From Microbacterium abyssi (GTDB taxonomy: Bacteria; Actinomycetota; Actinomycetes; Actinomycetales; Microbacteriaceae): a stretch of DNA of 64,000 bases. Shown here in pieces: positions 50,040 through 60,754 of this stretch. The notes beneath the pieces are model-generated. The model was not told the DNA's origin and ran no database searches. It saw nothing but the letters and a program-made list of their open reading frames with translations. The translations under genes and the position numbers were made by a program. The stretch lies in assembly GCF_015277895.1 (NCBI RefSeq), contig NZ_CP063815.1, positions 930,001 to 994,000 on the forward strand, given 5' to 3'. Position 1 is the stretch's first letter; every line of letters begins with the position of its first letter.

Positions 50040-52180
50040 CCGAGCAGGAGACGTTCAAGGTCAACCCCGCATACGAGGGGCTCGACTATCACGCGCTCAA
50101 CGCGATGCTGAACCTGTACGACGCGAACGGCAAGATCCAGTTCGACGCCGACAAGCGCGCCGCGCGGGAGTACTTCCTGCAGCACGTGAACCAGAACACA
50201 GTGTTCTTCCACTCCCTCAAGGAGCGCCTCGACTACCTGGTCGAGAAGGAGTACTACGAGGGCGAGCTCATCGAGAAGTACTCGCTCGAGTTCATCCAGA
50301 AGCTCAACGATCTCGCGTACTCGAAGAAGTTCCGCTTCGAGACCTTCCTCGGCGCGTTCAAGTACTACACCAGCTACACGCTGAAGACCTTCGACGGCAA
50401 GCGCTACCTCGAGCGCTTCGAGGACCGCGTCGTCATGACCGCGCTCGGTCTCGCCGACGGCGACGAGCAGGTCGCGATCGACCTCGTCGAGGAGATCATC
50501 TCCGGCCGCTTCCAGCCGGCCACCCCGACCTTCCTCAACTCGGGCAAGGCCCAGCGCGGCGAACTCGTCAGCTGCTTCCTGCTGCGCATCGAAGACAACA
50601 TGGAGTCGATCTCGCGCGGCATCAACTCCTCACTGCAGCTCTCCAAGCGCGGCGGCGGCGTGGCGCTGCTGCTCTCGAACATCCGTGAGTCCGGTGCGCC
50701 GATCAAGCAGATCGAGAACCAGTCCAGCGGCATCATCCCGGTCATGAAGCTGCTCGAAGACAGCTTCAGCTACGCCAACCAGCTGGGTGCCCGTCAGGGC
50801 GCCGGCGCGGTGTACCTGTCGGCGCACCACCCCGACATCATGCGGTTCCTCGACACCAAGCGTGAGAACGCCGACGAGAAGATCCGCATCAAGACGCTGT
50901 CGCTGGGCGTCGTCGTGCCCGACATCACCTTCGAGCTCGCCAAGAACGGCGAAGACATGTACCTGTTCTCGCCGTACGACGTCGAGAAGGTCTACGGCGT
51001 GCCGTTCGGCGACATCTCGGTCACCGAGAAGTATCGCGAGATGGTCGACGACCCGCGCATCAAGAAGACCAAGATCAACGCGCGCGAGTTCTTCCAGACC
51101 ATCGCCGAGATCCAGTTCGAGTCGGGCTACCCGTACATCATGTTCGAGGACACGGTGAACAAGGCCAACCCGATCAAGGGCCGGATCAACATGTCCAACC
51201 TCTGCAGCGAGATCCTGCAGGTGAACACCCCGACGACGTACAACGAGGACCTCTCGTACGACACGATCGGCAAGGACATCTCCTGCAACCTCGGCTCGAT
51301 GAACATCGCCCTCGCGATGGACGGGGGAGACCTCGGCGCCACGGTCGAGACCGCGATCCGCGGCCTCACGGCCGTCAGCAACCAGAGCCACATCTCCTCG
51401 GTGCGCTCGATCGAGGACGGCAACGACCGTTCGCACGCGATCGGCCTGGGCCAGATGAACCTGCACGGGTACCTGGCGCGCGAGCACGTGCACTACGGGT
51501 CCGAAGAGGGCATCGACTTCACGAACATCTACTTCTACACGGTGCTGTTCCACGCACTGCGCGCGTCGAACAGGCTGTCGATCGAGCGCGGCGTGGCCTT
51601 CGACGGGTTCGAGGACTCGAAGTACGCCTCCGGCGAGTTCTTCGACAAGTACATCGACCAGGCGTGGGTGCCCGCGACCGAGAAGGTCAAGGAGCTCTTC
51701 GCCGGCCACCACATTCCCACGCAGGCCGACTGGACCGAGCTGAAGGACAGCATCCAGAAGCACGGCATCTACAACCAGAACCTGCAGGCCGTCCCGCCGA
51801 CCGGCTCGATCTCGTACATCAACAACTCGACATCCTCGATCCACCCGATCGCGTCGAAGGTCGAGATCCGCAAGGAAGGCAAGCTCGGTCGCGTCTACTA
51901 CCCGGCGCCGTTCATGACGAACGACAACCTGGAGTACTACCAGGACGCATACGAGATCGGCTACGAGAAGGTCATCGACACGTACGCGGCCGCCACGCAG
52001 CACGTCGACCAGGGCCTGTCGCTGACGCTGTTCTTCAAGGACACCGCCACTACGCGCGACATCAACAAGGCGCAGATCTACGCATGGCGCAAGGGCATCA
52101 AGACGATCTACTACATCCGCCTGCGCCAGCTCGCCCTCGAGGGCACCGACATGACGGAGTGCGTCAGCTGCATGCTCTGA
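50006..52180 (+). CDS. nrdE: class Ib ribonucleoside-diphosphate reductase, large subunit
   Basis: A 724-residue NrdE reducing ribonucleoside diphosphates. Catalytic elements are visible: [20 protein letters not shown] (first redox Cys), [12 protein letters not shown] (N-x-C-x-E radical site), and the C-terminal ECVSCML redox pair. ATG at 50006 gives a 34-base overlap with nrdI; the GTG at 50036 would give a GTGA overlap instead. Partner of NrdF downstream. Confidence 0.95.
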   Translation: MVDIAVEEQAVTEQETFKVNPAYEGLDYHALNAMLNLYDANGKIQFDADKRAAREYFLQHVNQNTVFFHSLKERLDYLVEKEYYEGELIEKYSLEFIQKLNDLAYSKKFRFETFLGAFKYYTSYTLKTFDGKRYLERFEDRVVMTALGLADGDEQVAIDLVEEIISGRFQPATPTFLNSGKAQRGELVSCFLLRIEDNMESISRGINSSLQLSKRGGGVALLLSNIRESGAPIKQIENQSSGIIPVMKLLEDSFSYANQLGARQGAGAVYLSAHHPDIMRFLDTKRENADEKIRIKTLSLGVVVPDITFELAKNGEDMYLFSPYDVEKVYGVPFGDISVTEKYREMVDDPRIKKTKINAREFFQTIAEIQFESGYPYIMFEDTVNKANPIKGRINMSNLCSEILQVNTPTTYNEDLSYDTIGKDISCNLGSMNIALAMDGGDLGATVETAIRGLTAVSNQSHISSVRSIEDGNDRSHAIGLGQMNLHGYLAREHVHYGSEEGIDFTNIYFYTVLFHALRASNRLSIERGVAFDGFEDSKYASGEFFDKYIDQAWVPATEKVKELFAGHHIPTQADWTELKDSIQKHGIYNQNLQAVPPTGSISYINNSTSSIHPIASKVEIRKEGKLGRVYYPAPFMTNDNLEYYQDAYEIGYEKVIDTYAAATQHVDQGLSLTLFFKDTATTRDINKAQIYAWRKGIKTIYYIRLRQLALEGTDMTECVSCML

Positions 52181-53194
<1,014 letters not shown>

Positions 53195-53231
53195 GAGCTC
53201 CTCTCCGAGTCCCAACGGAACAGCTATTCAG

Positions 53232-53270
53232 AGGCCCGGATCTGCGAAATCACGCAGGTTCGGGCCTTTT
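53232..53270 (+). terminator. intrinsic terminator after nrdF
   Basis: AGGCCCGGATCTGCG pairs with CGCAGGTTCGGGCCT across AAATCA, followed by TTT. The stop codon of the convergent hydrolase gene lies in the loop. Confidence 0.75.
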
Positions 53271-54170
53271 CGTGCCCTTGTCGAGAATGCAAGAGGCTTC
53301 GACGTTGCTGACGAAATCGGTGATGAGGCGGGAACACTCCGTGTGGTGGGTCTCCAGGAGGAAGTGTCCACTGTCGAAGACATGGATCTCCAAGGAGTCG
53401 AGGACTCGGCTGTAGGCCATGATCTCGTCCAGGTCGAAGTACGCGTCGTGGCGGCCCCAGAGCAGGAGGCACGGCGGCTGATGCTCCCGGTGGTAGCTCT
53501 CGATGGCGGGGAAGCGGGCTACATGATTCTGGTAGTCGCAGAAGATCCGGAACTGGATCTCGACGTTGCCGGGTCTGCTCAAGCGGTCCCAGTCCAAGTG
53601 CCAACATTCCGGCGGGTACAGCTCAGCTAATCGCTCCGGCAGGCCTCCGATGTACTCGGCGCGGTTGCCCTCGAAATTCATCCACTCGCCCAACTTGGCT
53701 CTGTTCTCCGGCGTCGGGTCGGACCAGAAGGCCCTTGGCGCATCCCACTGCGGTCCCAGACCGGCTTCGTGCGCGTTGCCGTTCTGAACGATCAGACCGC
53801 GTATGCGGTCCGGATGCCGACTGGCGAGGTGATACGCGACAGGGGTGCCGAAATCGAAGTGGTAGACGAAGAAGTGGTTCACGGCGATCGCGTCGAGGAA
53901 GCGCTCGATGGTGTGGGAGAGGTTATCGAACGTGTAGTCGTACTGGTCAGCCGGCGGAGCGTCGGAGAATCCGAACCCGGGCAGATCGGGCGCGATCACG
54001 TGCATTGACTCGGCCAGCGGCTCGATGACGTTGCGAAACATGTGCGAGGAGCTGGGATACCCGTGCAGAAGCAGAATCGCCGGCTTCTCGGGGTCTCCCG
54101 CCTGCCGGTAGAAGATCTCGGTGCCGTCGATGTCGATGGTTCGATGACGCGTCTTGTAGGGGCTGCCCAT
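53250..54170 (-). CDS. epoxide hydrolase/haloalkane-dehalogenase-type alpha/beta hydrolase
   Basis: A 306-residue hydrolase: HGYPSSSHMF oxyanion motif, Asp nucleophile in VYHFDFGTPVAY, and His in DSGHFLLETHH. The Asp nucleophile puts it with epoxide hydrolases and haloalkane dehalogenases; the ring-opening Tyr or halide residues are not assigned. GGGAGCCAGAC precedes the ATG. Base composition and codons are clearly less GC-rich than the nrd genes. The last ten residues (DKGTKRPEPA) are encoded inside the nrdF terminator, suggesting an inserted gene that ran into the existing hairpin. Confidence 0.88.
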   Translation of the reverse strand: MGSPYKTRHRTIDIDGTEIFYRQAGDPEKPAILLLHGYPSSSHMFRNVIEPLAESMHVIAPDLPGFGFSDAPPADQYDYTFDNLSHTIERFLDAIAVNHFFVYHFDFGTPVAYHLASRHPDRIRGLIVQNGNAHEAGLGPQWDAPRAFWSDPTPENRAKLGEWMNFEGNRAEYIGGLPERLAELYPPECWHLDWDRLSRPGNVEIQFRIFCDYQNHVARFPAIESYHREHQPPCLLLWGRHDAYFDLDEIMAYSRVLDSLEIHVFDSGHFLLETHHTECSRLITDFVSNVEASCILDKGTKRPEPA

Positions 54171-54342
54171 GTCTGGCTCCCGTCCGGAGATTCGCCTGCA
54201 AACGGCAACCTTCCGCCATGCAACCGTTCATACCCGCTGTTCACACTACGTCGAGCGAAATCCGGCGACAAGGGGCGGGACTGCCGCACGGTCCTCCGGC
54301 GTCCGACTATCCTGGAGTGAGCATTCACAACAGGAGGCAGCC

Positions 54343-54552
54343 GTGATTCTCAGCTTCATCATCTTCTTGGTCATGTTCGTCGGCGGGATCTGGGTGATGG
54401 GCATCTCGTTCGAGGTCGCGGGCCTGGAAGCGCTCCTCTTCTGCGCGGGTCTCGCCCTCGTCTGCCTGTCGATGGCATGGATCATGCGCGCCGACCGCAG
54501 CGGTGCCACGCGCCGCTCGAACAATTGGGACGGTGGCCCCGCCACCAACTGA
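54343..54552 (+). CDS. small two-helix membrane protein
   Basis: A 69-residue protein with two hydrophobic helices (LSFIIFLVMFVGGIWVMGIS and ALLFCAGLALVCLSMAWIM) and a polar C-terminus. The GTG at 54343 has AGGAGG upstream. It ends 3 bases before the aldo/keto reductase start, so the two are probably co-transcribed. Function unknown. Confidence 0.7.
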   Translation: MILSFIIFLVMFVGGIWVMGISFEVAGLEALLFCAGLALVCLSMAWIMRADRSGATRRSNNWDGGPATN

Positions 54553-54555
54553 CAG

Positions 54556-55485
54556 ATGAAGTCAGTACCGTTCGGCCCCACGACAGCACCCGCGGTGATC
54601 GCGGGGATGATGCGCATCGACGACAAGGACGATGCGCACATCCGTGATCTTTACCGCACCGCGCGCGACGCCGGCGTCGATTTCTTCGATCACGCCGACA
54701 TCTACGGCGGCAGCATGCACTTCTGCGAGCAGCGATTCGCGGATGCTCTGAAGCTGAGCGCCGGCGAACGCTCGGAGATCACGCTGCAGACCAAGTGCGG
54801 CATCGTCCCCGCCGACGGCGCCTTCGACTTCTCGTACGAGCACATCGTCACGCAGGTGGAGGGCTCGCTGCGTGCGCTGCGCACCGACTACATCGACGTG
54901 CTTCTCCTGCACCGGCCCGATGCCCTCGTCGAGCCGGATGAGGTCGCCCGCGCGTTCGATGAGCTCGAGGCATCCGGCAAGGTCCGGGCCTTCGGCGTCT
55001 CGAATCACACGCCGCGCCAGATCGATCTGCTGCGCACGTCCGTGCAGCAGCCGTTCGTCGCCAACCAGCTTCAGCTGTCGATCACGCACGCACCGATCAT
55101 CACGCAGCCCGTCGCCATGAACATGGCCGCCGAGGAGCAGAGCGTCGTCCGTGACGGCGGCGGCATCGTCGAGTACTGCCGCATCAACGACATCACGATC
55201 CAGGCATGGTCTCCGTTCCAGGCCGGATTCTTCAGCGGAGTGTTCCTCGGGAACCCGGCCTACCCCGAACTGAACGCCGTCATCGATCGTCTCGCCGACA
55301 AGCACCGGGTCACGCCGATCGGCATCGCCACGGCATGGATCACACGGCATCCCGCGAACATGCAGGTCGTGCTCGGCACGACCACGCCGAAGCGGGTGAG
55401 CGACGCCGCAGCCGGCGCCGATGTCGTGCTCACCCGCCCCGAGTGGTACGAGCTGTTCCGCGCCGCCGGCCACCTGCTGCCCTGA
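54556..55485 (+). CDS. aldo/keto reductase (YdhF-like)
   Basis: A 309-residue TIM-barrel NADPH-dependent reductase. The catalytic tetrad is visible as Asp in FFDHADIYGG, Tyr of the same motif, Lys in LQTKCGI and His in LLLHRPDALV. The phosphate-clamp region is GTTTPKRVSDAA. Members similar to E. coli YdhF have uncertain substrates. It follows a small membrane protein by 3 bases. Confidence 0.92.
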   Translation: MKSVPFGPTTAPAVIAGMMRIDDKDDAHIRDLYRTARDAGVDFFDHADIYGGSMHFCEQRFADALKLSAGERSEITLQTKCGIVPADGAFDFSYEHIVTQVEGSLRALRTDYIDVLLLHRPDALVEPDEVARAFDELEASGKVRAFGVSNHTPRQIDLLRTSVQQPFVANQLQLSITHAPIITQPVAMNMAAEEQSVVRDGGGIVEYCRINDITIQAWSPFQAGFFSGVFLGNPAYPELNAVIDRLADKHRVTPIGIATAWITRHPANMQVVLGTTTPKRVSDAAAGADVVLTRPEWYELFRAAGHLLP

Positions 55486-55628
55486 CCCTCATTCGGTTTC
55501 TCGCCGCGCTCCAGGCGCTCGCCGCGCCGGCCAGCCGGTCGTCGTGCAACAGACGGCAATCGCTTGTTGTCCGTGCGCGACCCGGACAGGCTTGCGGCGC
55601 ACGCTAACCGTTCGAAGGAGAACTTTTG

Positions 55629-58034
55629 ATGAGTGTTCATCCACGCAGGAGCCGCCGCCGAGGAATCGCGGCGATCGCTGTCGCAGTTCCACTGACCCTG
55701 GCGATGAGTGTGGGCGCGGCGGCAGCTGAGCCGCAGGCCGCTGGCGCCGACCTGGCGTCCTCCACCGCCGCGACCGGCAAGGGCAACGGTAACGGCCATG
55801 GAAACGGCAACGGCAACGGCCACGGCAACGAGGGCAACCACGGCAAGCCTCCGGTGCTCGAGGCGACAGTCAAGCCGCTGATCAAGGTGAAGGGTCGTCA
55901 TTTCAAGGATCTCAACGCCAACGGCAAGCTCGATGTCTATGAGGACTGGCGCAAGCCGGTCGACGATCGCGTCGCGAACCTCGTGGATCAGATGACGCTC
56001 GAGGAGAAGGCCGGCCTCATGCTCATCGACACACTGAACGCAGCATGCGACCCGGCATCCGGTGAGTTCGGCACCGTGCCGGAACTCGCCGACGACTTCA
56101 TCGGCGAGCAGCAGATGCATCGCTTCATCTTCCGCAACGTCGTCGCCGCCGGTGACCGCGGGGCTTGCGAGCCCGCGGGCGGAGGCTTCTCGACGAACGT
56201 CGTGGTCACCCCCGCAGAGGCCGCGGAGTTCATGAACCAGATCCAGGAGAAGAGCGAGGCGACGCGCCTCGGCATCCCGGCGCTGTACAAGTCGAACGCC
56301 CGCAACCACATCGACCCACAGGCACGAGCCGGCATCAACGAGTCGGCCGGTGCGTTCTCGCCGTTCCCGAAGGAGGCGGGCATCGCTGCCGCAGCTCTCG
56401 GCGAACAGGCGCTGAACGACGGCGAGGCCACTGATGGCGACATGTCGGTCGTCGAGGACTTCGCCGAGGTGATGGGCGACGAGTGGTCCTCGATCGGACT
56501 GCGCGGCATGTACGGCTACATGGCAGACCTCTCCACGGAGCCGCGCTGGTACCGCACGCACGAGACGTTCACCGAGGATGCCGATCTCGGCGCGAACATC
56601 ATGGGCGAGCTCGTCGAGTCCCTGCAGGGCAAGGTCGACCGAAACGGCGTCTCCCTCAGCCCCAAGACCGACGTCGCCCTGACGATGAAGCACTTCCCCG
56701 GCGGCGGACCGCAGGAGCTGGGGCTCGACCCGCACTACGCCTTCGGCAAGGCGCAGGTCTATCCGGGCGATGCCTTCGGGTACCACCTGAAACCCTTCGA
56801 GGCTGCGATCGAGGCGGGAGTCTCGTCGATCATGCCGTACTACGGAGTTCCGGTCGACGTCACCTACGAGGGGGTCGACTACGAAGAGGTCGGCATGGCG
56901 TTCTCCGACCAGATCGTCAATGGTCTGCTGCGCGATCAGATGGGCTTCCAGGGCTACGTCAACTCCGACACCGGCATCATCAACGACCGCGCATGGGGTC
57001 TCGAGGATGCCACGGTTCCGGAGCGCGTCGCCGCCGCCATCAACGGCGGCACCGACACCCTCTCCGGGTTCAACGACGTCGCGACGATCACGGATCTCGT
57101 GGATGCCGATCTGGTCAGCGAGGAGCGCGTGACGCTCGCGGCGGAGCGCCTGCTCACGCCGATGTTCCAGATGGGGCTGTTCGAGAACCCGTACGTCGAC
57201 CCCGAGGTCGCCACGGAGACGGTCGGCAGCGAGGAGAACCTCGCCACCGCCCTCGACCTGCAGCGCAAGTCCACCGTGCTGTTGCAGAACGACGATTCGC
57301 TCCTCCCGCTCTCCGGTGGCGAGACCGTCTACGTGCTCGGCAACGTCGACGCCGCCGAGGTCGCAGCCGCAGGCTTCGATGTCATCGACGGGAACAATCC
57401 GGACGAGCAGCGCACTGCAGCCGAGGCCGACGTCGCGCTCATCTCGATGACGGCGCGCAACGTGAACACCGGCGGCTACGTCAGCAACGACCCCGCGAGC
57501 GGGCTGAACCCCGAGCACGTCAACCCCAGCGTGATCGAAGGGTTCGCAGGGCTCGACGGGCAGAGCCCGTACGGCGCGGCCGACGCCTGCGTCGCGACGG
57601 GCGCTGCGGCGTGCACCGACAACGGTCTGCGCTTCGGCGGATCGCTGCCGTGGGAGTCGAGCGTGATCGACTTCTCCGGCATGTCCGAGGCCGAGTCGTG
57701 GGAGGTCACCCCTGGCCTGGACACGGTCCAACAGGTGATGGCCGAGGTGGGAGCCGAGAACACCGTTCTCGACATCTACTTCCGTCAGCCGTTCGTGCTC
57801 GACGAGGAGAGCGGCCTGCGTGACGCCGGCGCGATCCTCGCCAACTTCGGCAACACCACCGCGTCGCTGATGGATGTCGTCTCGGGCGACTTCAACCCGC
57901 AGGGCAAGCTGCCGTTCGCCCTCGCCGGAACGCCGGAGGCCATCCTCGAGCAGAACAGCGACACTCCTGGATACGAGGAGACCACCGACGGGGAGCTGTT
58001 CCCGTACGGGTTCGGCCTCAGTTACCAGGACTGA
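55629..58034 (+). CDS. secreted glycoside hydrolase family 3 protein
   Basis: An 801-residue exported enzyme. Signal peptide at residues 1-34 (RRSRRRGIAAIAVAVPLTLA, cleaved near AAAAEP), then a Gly-Asn-His repeat linker (residues 52-72), then the GH3 catalytic barrel and the C-terminal alpha/beta domain. The catalytic nucleophile is D447 in YVNSDTGI; substrate residues include K354-H355 in KHFPGGG. It ends ELFPYGFGLSYQD without a fibronectin-III domain or cell-wall anchor. It is likely a beta-glucosidase or beta-xylosidase. AAGGAG lies 9 bases upstream; an in-frame TTG just before the ATG is ignored. Confidence 0.93.
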   Translation: MSVHPRRSRRRGIAAIAVAVPLTLAMSVGAAAAEPQAAGADLASSTAATGKGNGNGHGNGNGNGHGNEGNHGKPPVLEATVKPLIKVKGRHFKDLNANGKLDVYEDWRKPVDDRVANLVDQMTLEEKAGLMLIDTLNAACDPASGEFGTVPELADDFIGEQQMHRFIFRNVVAAGDRGACEPAGGGFSTNVVVTPAEAAEFMNQIQEKSEATRLGIPALYKSNARNHIDPQARAGINESAGAFSPFPKEAGIAAAALGEQALNDGEATDGDMSVVEDFAEVMGDEWSSIGLRGMYGYMADLSTEPRWYRTHETFTEDADLGANIMGELVESLQGKVDRNGVSLSPKTDVALTMKHFPGGGPQELGLDPHYAFGKAQVYPGDAFGYHLKPFEAAIEAGVSSIMPYYGVPVDVTYEGVDYEEVGMAFSDQIVNGLLRDQMGFQGYVNSDTGIINDRAWGLEDATVPERVAAAINGGTDTLSGFNDVATITDLVDADLVSEERVTLAAERLLTPMFQMGLFENPYVDPEVATETVGSEENLATALDLQRKSTVLLQNDDSLLPLSGGETVYVLGNVDAAEVAAAGFDVIDGNNPDEQRTAAEADVALISMTARNVNTGGYVSNDPASGLNPEHVNPSVIEGFAGLDGQSPYGAADACVATGAAACTDNGLRFGGSLPWESSVIDFSGMSEAESWEVTPGLDTVQQVMAEVGAENTVLDIYFRQPFVLDEESGLRDAGAILANFGNTTASLMDVVSGDFNPQGKLPFALAGTPEAILEQNSDTPGYEETTDGELFPYGFGLSYQD

Positions 58035-58046
58035 CGACGGTACGAG

Positions 58047-58081
58047 AAGGCGCCGCCCGGGACCAACCCGGGCGGCGCCTT
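58047..58081. terminator. intrinsic terminator between GH3 and FMN-reductase genes
   Basis: A perfect 15-base stem (AAGGCGCCGCCCGGG with its complement), 5-base loop ACCAA, then TTTC. It serves both convergent genes. Confidence 0.85.
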
Positions 58082-58089
58082 TCGTGCGT

Positions 58090-58704
58090 TCAGGACGACA
58101 CCGGATACCGCCGCTCACGCAGCAGTTGCGCCAGGTGCGCGGCATTCGCGGTTGCCGTCATGGTCGACTGGGCGACCTTCTCCGGAGTGCTGTCCAGATC
58201 CTTGTAGTCCGTGCCGTGCATCGCCTCGCCGTTCCAGTACACGACCCCCTGTGCAGGAATCGTGAATCCGACGTCGCCCAGCGCCTGGTAGAGGATGCCG
58301 GTGATGTGATGTGCACCGTCCTCATTGCCCACGATCCCGGCGAGCGCGACCTTGTCGAACAGCGTCGGACGACCTTCGTCGTCGGTCTCGCTGAGCTCGG
58401 CATCCAGCCGCTCGAGCACGCGTTGCGCGACGCTGGAGTGCTGCCCGAGCCACGTCGGCGTCATGAACACGATGATGTCGGAGGCCAGCACACGGTCGCG
58501 GAGCTTCGGCCATTCATCGCCGTCGCCCATATCGGCCTGGACGCCCGGCCGTATGTCGTGGTCGACGGCGCGGATGCTGTCGATGCCGACGCCGTGGCCT
58601 GCCAGAGCGGACAGGATCTGCCGTCCCAGAAGGTCGGAACTCGACTCAGCAGGTGACGGTTTGAGCGTGCAGTTGATCATCAGTGCGGTCAGTTGTGTGT
58701 CCAT
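58090..58704 (-). CDS. NAD(P)H-dependent FMN reductase/flavodoxin-like protein
   Basis: A 204-residue flavodoxin-fold protein. The phosphate loop is NCTLKPSPAESSSD and the flavin-contact segment FMTPTWLGQHSSVAQRVLERLD; GIVGNEDGAHHITG forms the second contact. Family members reduce FMN, quinones or azo compounds. The ATG at 58704 has TAGCCT (+58711-58716) six bases upstream, so it is leaderless. Confidence 0.88.
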   Translation of the reverse strand: MDTQLTALMINCTLKPSPAESSSDLLGRQILSALAGHGVGIDSIRAVDHDIRPGVQADMGDGDEWPKLRDRVLASDIIVFMTPTWLGQHSSVAQRVLERLDAELSETDDEGRPTLFDKVALAGIVGNEDGAHHITGILYQALGDVGFTIPAQGVVYWNGEAMHGTDYKDLDSTPEKVAQSTMTATANAAHLAQLLRERRYPVSS

Positions 58705-58778
58705 GCGGGCAGGCTAGACCGCGCCTCTCCGGTGCGTGGAGGGGGTTCCGCGAGGCGTGCGGAAGAGGTAGTGGGGCC

Positions 58779-59381
58779 TCAGCGTCGCTTGGCGAGACGT
58801 GCTTCGAGGTTCGCCTCGACGGCCGGCCACTCCGGCTCGATCACGGAGTACTCCACGCTGTCTCGCAGCGCCCCGTTCCGGAAGCGCGTCATCGCCCGCA
58901 TCACGCCGTCCTGCTTTGCGCCGAGACGCTCGATCGCCGTGCGGGACTGGAAGTTCACCCACTGCGTGGTGAAGCCGACACGGAAAACGCCCAGCGTCTC
59001 GAACGCGTGTCGCATCAGCAGCAGCTTCGACTCGGCGTTCGTGCCGGTGCCGTGCGCCGACGGCCGGTTCCACGTGTACCCGATGTGGAGCCGGGGCACC
59101 GATTCGTCGAGGTCGTAGTACGTCGTCATGCCGATCGCCCGTCCTGCGGCGTCGAACGCGGTGAAGGGCACCATCTCGCCCTTCTCGCTCAGCGCGAGAC
59201 GCCGCTCGATCTCCTCCGCGACGCCGTCCGGCGCGGGAACCGAGGTGTACCAGGCTGCCTGCCACAGGTCACCCTCCCGCACGGCGTCGACGAGGCCGTC
59301 GTGGTGGCTGCGATCGAGTGGGCGCAGCTCGACGAAGTCACCGGTCAGAACGAGCGGGGCGGGAGGGGTCAGAAATGCCAC
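58779..59381 (-). CDS. GNAT-family N-acetyltransferase
   Basis: A 200-residue acetyltransferase of the RimJ/RimL type: HIGYTWNRPSAHGTGTNAES forms the acetyl-CoA region and FRVGFTTQWVNFQSRTAIERLGAKQDGVMR the distal helix. The GTG at 59381 is the best start; TTGAAT lies 6 bases upstream, a weak -10. Its promoter region overlaps that of the divergent PLDc_N gene. Confidence 0.85.
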   Translation of the reverse strand: MAFLTPPAPLVLTGDFVELRPLDRSHHDGLVDAVREGDLWQAAWYTSVPAPDGVAEEIERRLALSEKGEMVPFTAFDAAGRAIGMTTYYDLDESVPRLHIGYTWNRPSAHGTGTNAESKLLLMRHAFETLGVFRVGFTTQWVNFQSRTAIERLGAKQDGVMRAMTRFRNGALRDSVEYSVIEPEWPAVEANLEARLAKRR

Positions 59382-59405
59382 CTGCCCATTCAACCAGTGC
59401 TCGTC

Positions 59406-59411
59406 TACGCT
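59406..59411 (+). promoter_or_regulatory. -10 box TACGCT, leaderless
   Basis: CTACGCTGAGAGCATG here is identical, base for base, to the sequence before the MocA-type gene at 63326 on the other strand. TACGCT is 6 bases from the ATG. Confidence 0.6.
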
Positions 59412-59417
59412 GAGAGC

Positions 59418-59795
59418 ATGCCGTTCGTCTCCATCCTCATCGTCGCGCTGATGGTGGGCGCCCTGATCGATGTCATCATGCGCGACGAGTCGCAGGTCAA
59501 GCGTCTGCCGAAGATGGTGTGGGTGATCCTGGTCGTCCTGATCCCCCTGATCGGCAGCATCCTGTGGTTCACCCTCGGGCGCGAGTACGGCGATGGCGGC
59601 GTCTCGCTGCCGAGGATGCCGCGCCGCGAGGCGCGTGCGAACGGTGCGGCGCATGCGTCGGCGCCCGCCCGGCAGGCTGCGCCCGCCGACGCGCGGACGA
59701 CCGAGCAGCAGATCGCCGACCTCGACCGCGAGATCGAGGAGTGGCGGCTGCGCGAGGAGATCGCCAAGCGCCGGCGCGAGGACGACGCGCGCTAA
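59418..59795 (+). CDS. PLDc_N-domain small membrane protein
   Basis: A 125-residue protein with two helices (VSILIVALMVGALIDVIM and MVWVILVVLIPLIGSILWFT) forming the phospholipase-D-nuclease N-terminal domain, without any PLD catalytic motif. A Pro/Ala/Arg-rich linker and a C-terminal coiled coil (QQIADLDREIEEWRLREEI) follow. Common as a standalone protein in actinobacteria. Its end overlaps the end of the convergent epimerase gene by 4 bases. Confidence 0.85.
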   Translation: MPFVSILIVALMVGALIDVIMRDESQVKRLPKMVWVILVVLIPLIGSILWFTLGREYGDGGVSLPRMPRREARANGAAHASAPARQAAPADARTTEQQIADLDREIEEWRLREEIAKRRREDDAR

Positions 59796-60754
59796 GGCCG
59801 CTCGCGGTCGAAGGACTCCCGCAGCGCGGGTTCCAGCGTCGGGTACGAGAACTCGAACCCCGCGTTCGTGAGCGTCTCCGGCAGCACCCACCGGCTCTTG
59901 AGGATCAGCTCGGTCTCCGTGCGGATGCCGATCGCGCCGATCTCCAGCATCCATCGCGGCATCGGCGGGCCGATGCGCGCCCCGAGGACCCGGCGCACGG
60001 TCGCCATGAAGGTGCGGTTGTCCACCGGATTCGGGGATGCCGCGTTGATCGGTCCCTCGAGCTGCGGATGCTGCTCGACGAAGTCGATGATGCGGGCGAC
60101 ATCATCGATGTGCACCCAGCTGAAGCGCTGCGTGCCGCGCTTCGCGCCGGGGCGATGCGCGGTGCCCGCAGCTCTGCGCGCCCGGCTGATCGGCCACCAG
60201 CCGTCGTGCTGCGCTCCGCCGAGACCGATCCGGGCGAGGTTCTTCAGCGGACCGAGCACGCCGCCATGGCCCAGTACGATCGTGCTGCGCAGCGCCACCC
60301 GGCGGGTGCGCGGGAGTACGTCGGCGAACAGCGCCTCCTCCCAGGCCTTCGCGACCTCGACCGAGAAGCCGGTACCGAGCTCGCCGGTCGATTCGGTCAT
60401 GGGTCTGTCCTCGGCATGCCGGTAGATCGTCGCGGTCGACGAGTTCAGCCACAGCGCCGGCGGCTGCGCCGCCGCGGCGATCGCGCGGCTCAACGTCGCC
60501 GTCGTCTGCAGGCGTGAGCGGAAGATCTCCGCCCGGTTCTCCGGGGTGTACCGGCAGTTCACGCTCTTACCGGCGAGCCCGATCACCAGCGCCGCACCAT
60601 CGACCGCCTGATCGATGCCGGGCTGGTCGTCCCAGGTCAGATCGGCGCCGGAGCGGGAGATCGTGATGACCTCGCGCCCTTCCGCGCGGTACTTCTCCTG
60701 GAGCCGACGCCCCATGAACCCGGACGATCCTCCGATGACTATCCTGCCGCTCAT
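59792..60754 (-). CDS. TIGR01777-family SDR epimerase (YfcH-like)
   Basis: A 320-residue extended short-chain dehydrogenase fold protein. The NAD(P) motif is IGGSSGFMGRRL, followed by LAGKSVNCRYTPENR and SSTATIY of the TIGR01777 type, which lacks the full Y-x3-K pair of active epimerases. WVHIDDVARI and GPINAASPNPVDNRTF are family marks. It overlaps the DUF4166 gene by 4 bases and is the last gene of a minus-strand run. Confidence 0.92.
   Translation of the reverse strand: MSGRIVIGGSSGFMGRRLQEKYRAEGREVITISRSGADLTWDDQPGIDQAVDGAALVIGLAGKSVNCRYTPENRAEIFRSRLQTTATLSRAIAAAAQPPALWLNSSTATIYRHAEDRPMTESTGELGTGFSVEVAKAWEEALFADVLPRTRRVALRSTIVLGHGGVLGPLKNLARIGLGGAQHDGWWPISRARRAAGTAHRPGAKRGTQRFSWVHIDDVARIIDFVEQHPQLEGPINAASPNPVDNRTFMATVRRVLGARIGPPMPRWMLEIGAIGIRTETELILKSRWVLPETLTNAGFEFSYPTLEPALRESFDRERP

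Noticed and set aside
55780..55850. Short regular repeats resembling a CRISPR or minisatellite
   Set aside because: The repeat is in frame within the GH3 protein linker and has no spacers.
55260..58145. 961-residue minus-strand open frame opposite the GH3 gene
   Set aside because: Arg/Asp/Val-rich composition typical of the antisense of a high-GC gene, no ribosome site, no known domain; the plus-strand GH3 enzyme is unambiguous.
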